A stretch of 6,908 nucleotides of DNA from Candidatus Mediterraneibacter stercorigallinarum (GCA_019116185.1 DXCD01000067.1:1-6908), one strand, 5' to 3'. Positions 1 to 6,722 are shown, counted from the stretch's first letter. Made by a program: numbers and translations. The notes: generated from the sequence alone by a model not told the origin.

Positions 1-872
1 ACCACGGTCTTTCCCGCGCCGAGCTTCCTCGCCAGCTTCAGCGCTGCTGCCACATTAGTACCGGAAGAGATCCCGCACATAATTCCTTCCTTTGACGCCA
101 GATCACGTGAAGTCCGGATCGCCTCTTCATCTGTCACAATACAGATATCATCATAAATCCCGGTATTCAGTATCGCCGGAATCAGACCATCTCCGATTCC
201 CATCTGAAGATGCGTTCCGATAGAGCCGCCGGAAAGGATCGCCGCGTGCTCCGGCTCCACTGCCCAGATCTCCATATCCGGATTTTTCTCGCGGAGCACT
301 TCTCCGATCCCGGTAATCGTGCCGCCGGTTCCAATGCCGGAGCAGAAGCCGTCGATCCGGCAGCCCGCCTGTTCCAGTATCTCAACCGCTGTCTGATCCC
401 GGTGCACTGCCGGGTTTGCCGGATTCTCAAACTGCTGGGGCACAAATACCCGCGGATCTTCCTCCGCCATCTTCAGCGCTGTATTCAGGCACTCCTCAAT
501 ACATGCCCCGATATTCCCTGCGTCATGGATCAAAATCACTTCCGCGCCGTAATGCTTCATCAGCTTTCTGCGCTCCTCGCTGACCGAATCCGGCATAATG
601 ATCCTTGTCTTATACCCTCTTACTGCCCCTACAAGCGCCAGTCCGATCCCCTGATTGCCGCTGGTAGGCTCAACGATAATGGTATCTTTGTTAATCAGCC
701 CTTTTTCTTCCGCATCGCGGATCATGTTATACGCGGTCCTTGTCTTTATAGAGCCGCCGACATTCAGCCCCTCGAATTTCACAAGTATCTGCGCGCTCCC
801 TTCCTCCGCCATGCGTTCCAGGCGGATCAAAGGCGTATTTCCCATTGCTTCTAAAATATTATTATAGATCAC
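1..872 (-). CDS. cysK: Cysteine synthase-family PLP enzyme (partial, C-terminus off the left edge)
   Basis: Fold-type II PLP enzyme of the cysteine synthase/cystathionine beta-synthase family, probably cytosolic. The family typically makes L-cysteine from O-acetylserine and sulfide. 290 residues are visible, against roughly 305-310 usual for CysK, so only the extreme C-terminus is missing. The start is GTG (870-872): it gives M-IYNNILEAMGNTPLIRL, the classic CysK N-terminus, has AAGGG 7 bases upstream, and an in-frame TGA lies just upstream. The only nearby alternative is ATG at codon 10. Visible motifs are the PLP-lysine segment GGSIKTR (K43), the substrate loop TSGNQG (70-75), the PLP-phosphate loop GTGGT (181-185), GIGDGLIP (225-232) and GISSG (267-271), whose serine normally contacts the pyridine nitrogen. 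The signatures depart from textbook CysK: SIKTR instead of SVKDR, and TSGNQG instead of TSGNTG. It may therefore be a clade-specific cysteine synthase or a paralogue with another beta-replacement substrate. The family call is secure; the exact substrate is not. Confidence 0.9.
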   Translation of the reverse strand, partial: MIYNNILEAMGNTPLIRLERMAEEGSAQILVKFEGLNVGGSIKTRTAYNMIRDAEEKGLINKDTIIVEPTSGNQGIGLALVGAVRGYKTRIIMPDSVSEERRKLMKHYGAEVILIHDAGNIGACIEECLNTALKMAEEDPRVFVPQQFENPANPAVHRDQTAVEILEQAGCRIDGFCSGIGTGGTITGIGEVLREKNPDMEIWAVEPEHAAILSGGSIGTHLQMGIGDGLIPAILNTGIYDDICIVTDEEAIRTSRDLASKEGIMCGISSGTNVAAALKLARKLGAGKTV

Positions 873-878
873 GTTCGG

Positions 879-888
879 TCCCTTGCCT
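879..888 (-). promoter_or_regulatory. Ribosome binding site deciding the GTG start of the cysteine synthase gene
   Basis: The minus strand reads AAAGGCAAGGGA, with AAGGG at 880-884 and seven bases between it and the GTG. This spacing supports GTG at 870-872 over the internal ATG at codon 10. Confidence 0.7.
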
Positions 889-891
889 TTC

Positions 892-905
892 TGAAAAACT
901 TTTCA
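892..905. promoter_or_regulatory. 14-bp palindrome near the predicted transcription start of the cysteine synthase gene (candidate operator)
   Basis: TGAAAAACTTTTCA is a perfect inverted repeat of TGAAAA/TTTTCA with a two-base centre. It starts about five bases downstream of the predicted transcription start (about 910) and ends before the ribosome binding site. A dimeric regulator bound here would block promoter clearance. The palindrome is A/T-rich and could arise by chance. I do not recognise it as the site of a named regulator. Confidence 0.35.
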
Positions 906-916
906 CTAATTATATT

Positions 917-945
917 ATTATATTACGCCAGGCGGAATCCCTCAA
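917..945 (-). promoter_or_regulatory. Sigma-A-type promoter for the cysteine synthase gene
   Basis: On the minus strand the -35 box is TTGAGG (940-945), followed by a 17-base spacer and a consensus -10 box TATAAT (917-922). Transcription should start near 910, giving an untranslated leader of about 38 bases before the GTG. A second TATAAT at 909-914 has no -35 at proper spacing. The spacer contains the short palindrome CGCCAGGCG (926-934). The -35 box lies only about 15 bases after the stop of the SNF2 gene. Confidence 0.75.
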
Positions 946-959
946 CAGATTTTCCTTTT

Positions 960-3900
960 TTATTCCTGTTCCAGCAGGGCAAGGATGTCCTCCCTGCTCA
1001 TTCCCGAAAGCTGTCCGGATCCGCCGCCAATGATCTGATCTGCCAGATCCCTTTTTGTCTCTTGAAGCTTCTGAATCTTTTCTTCAATCGTACTTTTGGC
1101 AATCAGCTTATATACCGTGACTTTTTTCGTCTGTCCGATACGGTGGGCGCGGTCTGTCGCCTGGTCCTGGACCGCCTGGTTCCACCATGGGTCGTAATGG
1201 ATGACCACATCAGCCCCGGTCAGGTTCAGACCCACGCCGCCGGCCTTAAGAGATATGAAGAACACCGGAACTGTTCCACTGTTAAACTCTTTCACCAGAC
1301 GGACCCTCTCCTCTTTCGACGTACTCCCGGTAATCACATAATACTCGATCCCCTCTTTGTCCAGCTCATTTTCCAGAATTTCGAGCATACTCGTAAACTG
1401 CGAGAATACAAGCATCCTGTGTCCTCCGTCAATGGCGCTCTGGATCAGCTGTACACACGCATCAGTCTTTGCCGCCTCGCCCCGGTAATTTTCAAAACAA
1501 AGAGACGGAGCGCAGCAGATCTGTCTCAAACGGGTCAGTTCCGCAAGCACCTGAAAACGGTTCTTGTTAAAATCTTCTTCCGCCTGTCCCGCGAGCATCT
1601 CACGCATATGGAGAACCTGCGCGTCATACAACTTTTTCTGTTCCCCTTCAAATCGCACATAGCGGATCTCCTCAAGTTTTTCCGGAAGATCCCTAAGCAC
1701 ATTTTCCTTAAGCCTGCGCAGGATAAACGGTCCGGTCATCTTCTGCAGTCTCCTGACCGCATCCTCGTCCTTGTGTTTGACGATCGGTGTCTCAATCTCT
1801 GTGCGGAACGTCTCATATCCGTACAGAAATCCCGGCATAAGATAATCAAAAATGCTCCACAGCTCGCTCAATCTGTTTTCGATCGGAGTGCCTGTCAGTG
1901 CGAAACGGTTCCTGCTTTTTATGATCTTGACAGCCTTTGCCGCTGCCGTTGTATGGTTCTTGATATACTGTGCCTCATCAATGATTTCATAGCGGAATTC
2001 TTTTCCCTCATAGAAAGGGGCGTCCCTGCGCAATGTATCATAGGAAGTGACCAGGACATCATACCTGTCATATCGTCCGATTTTTTCCCTTCTCTCTTCC
2101 TGGCTGCCCGCGATCACCGCGGCAGACAGTTCCGGAGCAAACCTCCTGATCTCTTCGTCCCAATTATACACAAGCGCGGCCGGGGCGACCACAAGCGCCG
2201 TTCCGCTCCGGCCTTCCTGCTTCGCAGACAGCAGCAGCGCAATGACTTGAAGGGTTTTCCCAAGTCCCATATCATCCGCCAATATACCTCCCAGATTCCA
2301 TTCCTCCAGCGTACGAAGCCATTTAAAACCGTCTTTCTGATAATTACGCAGGATGGAAGAAAGGCTTTCCGGCTCCTCGAACTCCGAATCATTGATCGTC
2401 TTAAACTCTTTGACCATTTCTCGGAAATGGGCATCTCTTTTACTGTACAGTTCGTCATTCTCTGCAAGCATGCGGTCCAGATACAGCGCCCTGTACAGCG
2501 GCAGATGCATTTTCCCTTTTATCATATCCGCAGGCTTAAGAGAAAGCGCCGTTACAAGTTCATCCACTGTTTCAAGCGCCGTATCATCCAGCCCGACATA
2601 GCTCCCGTCCTTCAGCCGATGATACCGCTTCTTTTTCCGGTAGCTCTGCAGAAGGTCAAGCAGCTCTCGCTGTTCCAGTCCGTCTGCCGACACTTCCAGC
2701 TCCAGCAGCCCATCTGATACGGACACGCCGACCCGTGCCTTGACTCTTCGGATCACTCTCTTGTTTCGGAAGCTGTCCGTACACCTCACCTCGCCGAGAC
2801 GAAGGATTTCATCCACGCCTTCTGTCATCACCCGATAGATCCGGTCCTCATCAGTCCCGGTGCTCAGTGCATCCTTCACTTCATCTACATAAGGCATCCA
2901 GTCAAGGACCGTGTTCAGCACTCCGGCTTCCCTCTCAGCATCCCGGTATGGTTCTGTCGGCATTCCCTGTGTCATCGTTTCCACCAGGGAAAATTTTCTC
3001 TGCGCGTACCCTGCGAATACCCGGCAGGATACTTCCCCCTCATCCGCGTCCAGGTAAAATGTAAATTTCACTTCAGGCGTCAGATACTGCCGGATCTTCT
3101 CCATCGAATGCTCACGGATCTCCGCCGCTTCCTTAAGTTTGGGCAGCACATCGTAATAAAAGGTACTCAAATTATTTCTGCCCACCCGGAACTTAACATG
3201 CCCATTCTCTTCCTGTTCTGCCAGCGCACCCAGTTTCTCAGAAAAACCAGTGTCCGTCCGGTTCAGATATCCGTCCTCAATATAATAATCCGCATTCACG
3301 CCGGAATACAGCCGCGGCAGGGCAACATCCACAGAAATACCGTGAAAATCCTTGCTCCCGTCAATCTTTGCCTCGGAAATATCCGCAGTGATTTTGGGAT
3401 TCTGCACCCTGGCTTTCAGCGGTGCAAATTTCTTTTTCCCGCTTTTCCCGATATCATATTCAGCCCCTCCTGCTTTAGAAACCGTATCGAAAAATGCATC
3501 CAGCCTCCATCCATACAGTGCAATCCCTCTGTCAGACATCCGTCCTGTCCCGTAATAATATCCCCTCCGCTGCATCCGCTCTGCAGACTGCTCGTCATCC
3601 TTTACGGCTTTCATAATAAAATCAGCCCACAGCTTCCCTTCTTCTGTAAAATTCGAGCGTGCATGGTTATAAGATGTGGATTTCCCGTAGACAGCATCCG
3701 CAGATTCTTTTACGTTTTCGCAGAAATCCTCCAGATTTTTCACCACATACATTTTATTATTACCAATACGGAAAGAGACCTCAAGCCCCTGCCATTCCTC
3801 TGAAAGCCTTGCCTCCAGCTTCAGTTTTTCACCATCGTTCTCCCCGGCAGCCTTTCCATTCCTGTTCTCTCTGCCGCCAAGTGTATCCAGTACGAACCAG

Positions 3901-4949
3901 CCTTTCGTATCCGTAGCGTCAGCCACCTTATAAGTCTGCAGATACAGCTCTAGAGCATCTATCGCAGCTGCAGTATATTTACATTTATTTTCGCCGTCCT
4001 CTCTGTAAAATCTGTAATACATGCGGGTGCACTGCTGGCAGCCACACCAGGAATGAAGCACCTCTGTACGCGAGAACTGTAGAATCTGCGAAGTCTCATT
4101 TCCCCCTTCTGCAACTGTCGTCCTAATCTCTCCCGCAACCTCGCCGCCCTGTCCGTCGAAGCCCGCACGCACCTTTGTAATCTTTACAGCGCCGCTCTTA
4201 AAAAGTTCTCTGCCTTTTCTAAGTACATCTGCCGTAAAATGGACAGACTCACGAATTCTTCCGATATCAAAATATTGATAGTTCTCCAGGTCAATGATGC
4301 TGAAATCATTCTGCTCGTCTGCTTCCTCCCACGGATCGCCGAGAAGCGAGTAGCTCTGCTCCTTTTGCAGTTCTTCTTCGATTTTCTCCCGCTCCTGTGC
4401 CATCCGCTGTCTTTCCTCTTCCTTTGCTCTCTCGTCTGCCCGGCGGCGCGCCTCTTCCTCCAGTCTTCTTCGTTCTGCCTTCCGCGCTTCCTCTGCCGCT
4501 TTCTGTTCTTCCTGCGCGCGTCTCTGCGCCTCTTTTCTGGCAGCCTCCTCTTCGGCCATACGCTTTCTGGCTTCCTCTGCCTGCTTTTTCTCGATTTCCC
4601 GGCGCTTCTTTTCTTCCTGACGCTTTTCTCTGGCCAGACGCCGGCGTTCCTTCTCTTCCTCTTCTTTCTGGCGGGCTTTTTCCTGTCTCTTCTCCTCATC
4701 TTCAATCGTATAAAGAAGCGCCGCCATATGTGCGCAGAGCTGTCTGCCTTTTGCTACAGGGCAGTCACATTTTCCTCTCTTAGGGCTGCCGTCCTGCATG
4801 GTTATAGATACTTCATGGCGCTTCTGGTCCAATACAGCCGCAGTATATTTGTCGCCATCCTTTTTTAATTCCGTAACCCTCCGCGCCTCGTATTCCATTT
4901 TTCCTTTCTCCAGGGCAGTCTTCTGGAACATCTTTTCCCATGCATACAT
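960..4949 (-). CDS. SNF2-family ATPase with two SWIM-like zinc-finger units and a charged coiled coil
   Basis: A complete 1329-residue superfamily 2 SNF2-type ATPase, expected to translocate on DNA and remodel protein-nucleic acid complexes; its target is unknown. In order: an N-terminal SWIM unit with C61-x-C63...C72-x-H74; a Glu/Lys/Arg/Ala-rich coiled coil, about residues 82-198; a second SWIM-like unit, about 230-335, with C302-x-C304, C307 and C323 but Y325 where the final histidine belongs; a long middle region (about 350-860) resembling the bacterial SNF2-associated domain; and the helicase core from about 865 to 1290. The core is intact: Walker A DDMGLGKT (892-899, K898), motif II DEAQ (991-994), motif III LTGTPIEN (1018-1025), motif IV LVFSQF, motif V SLKAGGVGLNL (1233-1243) and motif VI QATDRAHRIGQ (1263-1273, likely arginine fingers R1267 and R1270). 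ATG at 4949 has AAAGGA eight bases upstream. I see no hairpin terminator after the stop, so transcripts may run into the cysteine synthase gene. No convincing promoter is visible directly upstream. Secure as SNF2 ATPase; biological role open. Confidence 0.96.
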   Translation of the reverse strand: MYAWEKMFQKTALEKGKMEYEARRVTELKKDGDKYTAAVLDQKRHEVSITMQDGSPKRGKCDCPVAKGRQLCAHMAALLYTIEDEEKRQEKARQKEEEEKERRRLAREKRQEEKKRREIEKKQAEEARKRMAEEEAARKEAQRRAQEEQKAAEEARKAERRRLEEEARRRADERAKEEERQRMAQEREKIEEELQKEQSYSLLGDPWEEADEQNDFSIIDLENYQYFDIGRIRESVHFTADVLRKGRELFKSGAVKITKVRAGFDGQGGEVAGEIRTTVAEGGNETSQILQFSRTEVLHSWCGCQQCTRMYYRFYREDGENKCKYTAAAIDALELYLQTYKVADATDTKGWFVLDTLGGRENRNGKAAGENDGEKLKLEARLSEEWQGLEVSFRIGNNKMYVVKNLEDFCENVKESADAVYGKSTSYNHARSNFTEEGKLWADFIMKAVKDDEQSAERMQRRGYYYGTGRMSDRGIALYGWRLDAFFDTVSKAGGAEYDIGKSGKKKFAPLKARVQNPKITADISEAKIDGSKDFHGISVDVALPRLYSGVNADYYIEDGYLNRTDTGFSEKLGALAEQEENGHVKFRVGRNNLSTFYYDVLPKLKEAAEIREHSMEKIRQYLTPEVKFTFYLDADEGEVSCRVFAGYAQRKFSLVETMTQGMPTEPYRDAEREAGVLNTVLDWMPYVDEVKDALSTGTDEDRIYRVMTEGVDEILRLGEVRCTDSFRNKRVIRRVKARVGVSVSDGLLELEVSADGLEQRELLDLLQSYRKKKRYHRLKDGSYVGLDDTALETVDELVTALSLKPADMIKGKMHLPLYRALYLDRMLAENDELYSKRDAHFREMVKEFKTINDSEFEEPESLSSILRNYQKDGFKWLRTLEEWNLGGILADDMGLGKTLQVIALLLSAKQEGRSGTALVVAPAALVYNWDEEIRRFAPELSAAVIAGSQEERREKIGRYDRYDVLVTSYDTLRRDAPFYEGKEFRYEIIDEAQYIKNHTTAAAKAVKIIKSRNRFALTGTPIENRLSELWSIFDYLMPGFLYGYETFRTEIETPIVKHKDEDAVRRLQKMTGPFILRRLKENVLRDLPEKLEEIRYVRFEGEQKKLYDAQVLHMREMLAGQAEEDFNKNRFQVLAELTRLRQICCAPSLCFENYRGEAAKTDACVQLIQSAIDGGHRMLVFSQFTSMLEILENELDKEGIEYYVITGSTSKEERVRLVKEFNSGTVPVFFISLKAGGVGLNLTGADVVIHYDPWWNQAVQDQATDRAHRIGQTKKVTVYKLIAKSTIEEKIQKLQETKRDLADQIIGGGSGQLSGMSREDILALLEQE

Positions 4950-4957
4950 CTCTTATA

Positions 4958-4965
4958 TCCTTTCC
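4958..4965 (-). promoter_or_regulatory. Ribosome binding site of the SNF2 gene
   Basis: The minus strand reads GGAAAGGA, followed by eight bases and then ATG at 4947-4949. It fixes the start at residue 1 of the 1329-residue reading, which retains the whole first SWIM unit. Confidence 0.7.
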
Positions 4966-5000
4966 CACTCTGTCGCTTTCGCTATTCAGCTTCCTCTTTT

Positions 5001-5028
5001 GCCTTAAAATGAATCAGCCTTTAAATGA
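5001..5028. repeat. Two tandem copies of a 13-bp motif (16-bp period) between proS and the SNF2 gene
   Basis: GCCTTAAAATGAA (5001-5013) is repeated as GCCTTTAAATGAA (5017-5029), 12 of 13 bases identical, with a period of 16. The second copy is one arm of the adjacent inverted repeat, so the motif occurs three times in this gap: twice direct and once inverted. The first copy can also pair with the inverted arm, with one mismatch and one G-U pair, so alternative hairpins are possible in the minus-strand transcript. Confidence 0.6.
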
Positions 5029-5067
5029 AGTCCCAAACCATACACTTTGTTCCTTCATCTAAAGGCT
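5016..5067 (-). terminator. 15-bp inverted repeat after proS: possible weak terminator or leader structure of the SNF2 gene
   Basis: Arms 5016-5030 and 5053-5067 are complementary over 15 positions; the single difference becomes a G-U pair in the minus-strand RNA. The 22-base loop can fold further into CAAA/TTTG with three facing purine pairs (GAA opposite GGA). The stem begins about 20 bases after the proS stop, the usual place for a terminator. However, it is A/U-rich, and the downstream tract (GATTCATTTT on the minus strand) is only partly U-rich. The hairpin is clear; termination is an inference. The rest of the 138-base gap shows no gene and no strong promoter. Confidence 0.45.
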
Positions 5068-5087
5068 AAAAATCTCCTTATAATCTC

Positions 5088-6530
5088 TTAGTACGCTCTT
5101 CCCCAGTAAACCATGTGCTTCGCCGGTTTTCCACAGCACACGCACACATCGGAAAGATGCTCTTCTTCCATAGGAATACATCTGGATGTCACGCCGCCTG
5201 TCTGAGCTTTGATCTCCTCCTCGCACGCTTCTTCGCCGCACCACATTGCCTTGACGAATCCTTTCTTATTCTGGACAGCTTCTTTCATCTCATCCATTGT
5301 TGCCGCAGAACTGATATGGTCATCGAGGAATGCTTTTGCCTTTGCATAGAGGTCTTTCTGGATGATCTCAAGGATCTCGCCCAGCTTTGTCGTGATCTCA
5401 TCAATCGCCACAACAATCTTCTCTCTTGTATCACGGCGCACAACTACAACCTGACCGTTCTCAATATCCTTCGGTCCGATCTCAATACGCGCCGGAATTC
5501 CGAGCATTTCCTGCTCACTGAATTTCCATCCCGGGCTCTTCTCAGAGTCATCGATCTTCGCGCGGTAACCAGCTGCCTTCAATGCATCCAGAAGTTCATT
5601 TGCCTTGTCCAGTACGCCTTCCTTGTGCTGCGCGATCGGGATAACCCTTACCTGTACCGGCGCGATCCTCGGCGGAAGCACCAGACCGCTGTCATCGCCG
5701 TGTACCATGATGATCGCTCCGATGATTCTCGTGGACAGCCCCCAGGAAGTCTCGTATACACTGTGAAGTTCATTATTCTTATCTGCATATTTAATATTAA
5801 ATGCATCCGGGAACGCGTTTCCGAAGAAATGGCTCGTTGCAGACTGAAGCGCCTGTCCGTCATGCATCAGCGCTTCGATCGTATACGTATCCTGAGCGCC
5901 TGCGAATTTCTCGCTCTCCGTCTTTCTTCCCGCAACTACCGGGATCGCCAGGTCTTCCTCAACGAAGCTCTTATACACTTCCCACATCATCTTGGTCCGC
6001 TCTTCTGCTTCCTCATATGTGGCGTGGATCGTATGCCCCTCCTGCCACAGGAACTCTCTGGAACGCAGGAACGGTCTTGTTGTCTTCTCCCAGCGGAGCA
6101 CAGAACACCACTGGTTCCATACCTTCGGCAGGTCACGGTAAGACTGCACGGTCTTGCTCCACACATCGCAGAACAGAGTCTCAGATGTCGGGCGGATACA
6201 GAATCTCTCCTGGAGCTGCTCCATACCGCCATGTGTCACCCATGCCACCTCCGGCGCGAATCCTTCGATATGATCCTTCTCTTTCTGGAGCAGGCTCTCA
6301 GGGATCAGCACCGGGAGATACACATTCTCCACGCCAGTGTCTTTAAAACGCTTATCCAGATCCGCCTGGATGTTCTCCCACAGCGCATAGCCGTTCGGCA
6401 GGTAGTTCAGGCATCCCTTTACCCCTGAATAGTCACACAGTTTTGCCTCGCGGACAACGTCCGTATACCACTGTGCAAAATCCTCATCCCTGGAAGTGAT
6501 CGACTGTACCAGTTTCTTTTCCTTTGCCAT
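5088..6530 (-). CDS. proS: Prolyl-tRNA synthetase, archaeal/eukaryotic-like short type
   Basis: Class II aminoacyl-tRNA synthetase that activates proline with ATP and attaches it to tRNA(Pro) in the cytosol, here 480 residues and complete. The catalytic domain (about 1-285) shows motif 1 (around NVYLPVLIPES, 69-79), the RPTSET segment (113-118), motif 2 with VLRWEKTTRPFLRSREFLWQEGHT (144-167) and motif 3 with GLSTRIIGAI (264-273, R268). An anticodon-binding domain follows (about 286-395), then a C-terminal zinc domain whose cysteines C431, C436, C463 and C466 have the 5- and 3-residue spacings of the Thermus thermophilus enzyme. The chain ends in Tyr (WGRAY), as is typical of this type. Motif 2 runs to motif 3 without the large editing insertion of the E. 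coli-type enzyme. ATG at 6528-6530 follows a strong AAAAAGGAG. Expression should be controlled by the T-box leader upstream. Confidence 0.98.
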   Translation of the reverse strand: MAKEKKLVQSITSRDEDFAQWYTDVVREAKLCDYSGVKGCLNYLPNGYALWENIQADLDKRFKDTGVENVYLPVLIPESLLQKEKDHIEGFAPEVAWVTHGGMEQLQERFCIRPTSETLFCDVWSKTVQSYRDLPKVWNQWCSVLRWEKTTRPFLRSREFLWQEGHTIHATYEEAEERTKMMWEVYKSFVEEDLAIPVVAGRKTESEKFAGAQDTYTIEALMHDGQALQSATSHFFGNAFPDAFNIKYADKNNELHSVYETSWGLSTRIIGAIIMVHGDDSGLVLPPRIAPVQVRVIPIAQHKEGVLDKANELLDALKAAGYRAKIDDSEKSPGWKFSEQEMLGIPARIEIGPKDIENGQVVVVRRDTREKIVVAIDEITTKLGEILEIIQKDLYAKAKAFLDDHISSAATMDEMKEAVQNKKGFVKAMWCGEEACEEEIKAQTGGVTSRCIPMEEEHLSDVCVCCGKPAKHMVYWGRAY

Positions 6531-6538
6531 CTTCTCTT

Positions 6539-6547
6539 CTCCTTTTT
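6539..6547 (-). promoter_or_regulatory. Ribosome binding site of proS
   Basis: AAAAAGGAG on the minus strand, eight bases before ATG at 6528-6530. A strong Firmicutes-type site. Confidence 0.85.
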
Positions 6548-6601
6548 CAATACAATAAATCTTGTTAAATGCGTTTTATTCACATACAGCTGATATAGAT
6601 T

Positions 6602-6631
6602 CAGAAATCTACAGATGCGCCTGCATTTCTG
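6602..6631 (-). other. Stem-loop in the proS leader, between the T-box terminator and the ribosome binding site
   Basis: In minus-strand RNA, CAGAAAT (6625-6631) pairs perfectly with ATTTCTG (6602-6608). Inside this, GCAG pairs with CTGT across a two-base bulge (AG), leaving the six-base loop GCGCAT. This gives about 11 pairs in a 30-base hairpin. No U-tract follows, so it is not a second intrinsic terminator. It lies about 33 bases downstream of the T-box terminator's U-tract and about 55 bases before the ribosome binding site. Nothing else recognisable lies between the T-box terminator and proS. Confidence 0.45.
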
Positions 6632-6663
6632 CCTTTCCAGCAGATCCCACATGCTCAGACTTG

Positions 6664-6722
6664 TAAAATAAAACGCCGGGACATCTCAGTCCCCGTAAAT
6701 CAAGGGACCGGATCTCCCGGCG
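6664..6722 (-). terminator. Intrinsic terminator of the proS T-box leader
   Basis: On the minus strand CGCCGGGA (6715-6722) pairs with TCCCGGCG (6674-6681). The stem continues inside through GTCCC (6704-6708) with GGGAC (6689-6693), and is followed by TTTTATTTTA (6664-6673). The 5' side of the stem overlaps the 3' end of the conserved T-box sequence, so terminator and antiterminator exclude each other, as the mechanism requires. Confidence 0.9.

Noticed and set aside
1975..1986. DEAQ instead of DEAH in helicase motif II as a possible defect
   Set aside because: DEAQ followed by xIKN is common in bacterial SNF2 ATPases, and the catalytic D and E are present.
1062..2717. 551-codon open frame on the plus strand opposite the SNF2 helicase core
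   Set aside because: It is antisense to intact, conserved SNF2 motifs, and its translation is Arg/His/Leu/Phe-rich with no familiar fold. It is a compositional shadow.
4239..4868. Leu/Phe-rich plus-strand frame that looks like a membrane protein
   Set aside because: It is the reverse complement of the Glu/Lys/Arg coiled-coil tract; GAA, AAG and GAG codons read backwards give Phe, Leu and Ser. The hydrophobic look is an artefact.
4978..4986. Small GCGAAAGC hairpin upstream of the SNF2 ribosome binding site
   Set aside because: Only two or three base pairs around a GAAA loop; too short to distinguish from chance.
4950..5087. A promoter for the SNF2 gene
   Set aside because: A/T-rich patches such as TTATAA and TGAATA occur on the minus strand, but none has a credible -35 box at 16-18 bases, so I do not annotate one.
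5115..6428. 437-codon open frame on the plus strand opposite proS
   Set aside because: It lies wholly antisense to a clear ProRS gene, has no recognisable domain, and fits the shadow frames expected from the codon use of the real gene.
6419..6652. 77-codon minus-strand frame starting in the proS leader, a possible leader peptide
   Set aside because: It has no ribosome binding site, runs about 110 bases into proS in another frame, and is rich in Arg and Lys with no Pro run that would suit attenuation. The T-box already explains regulation.
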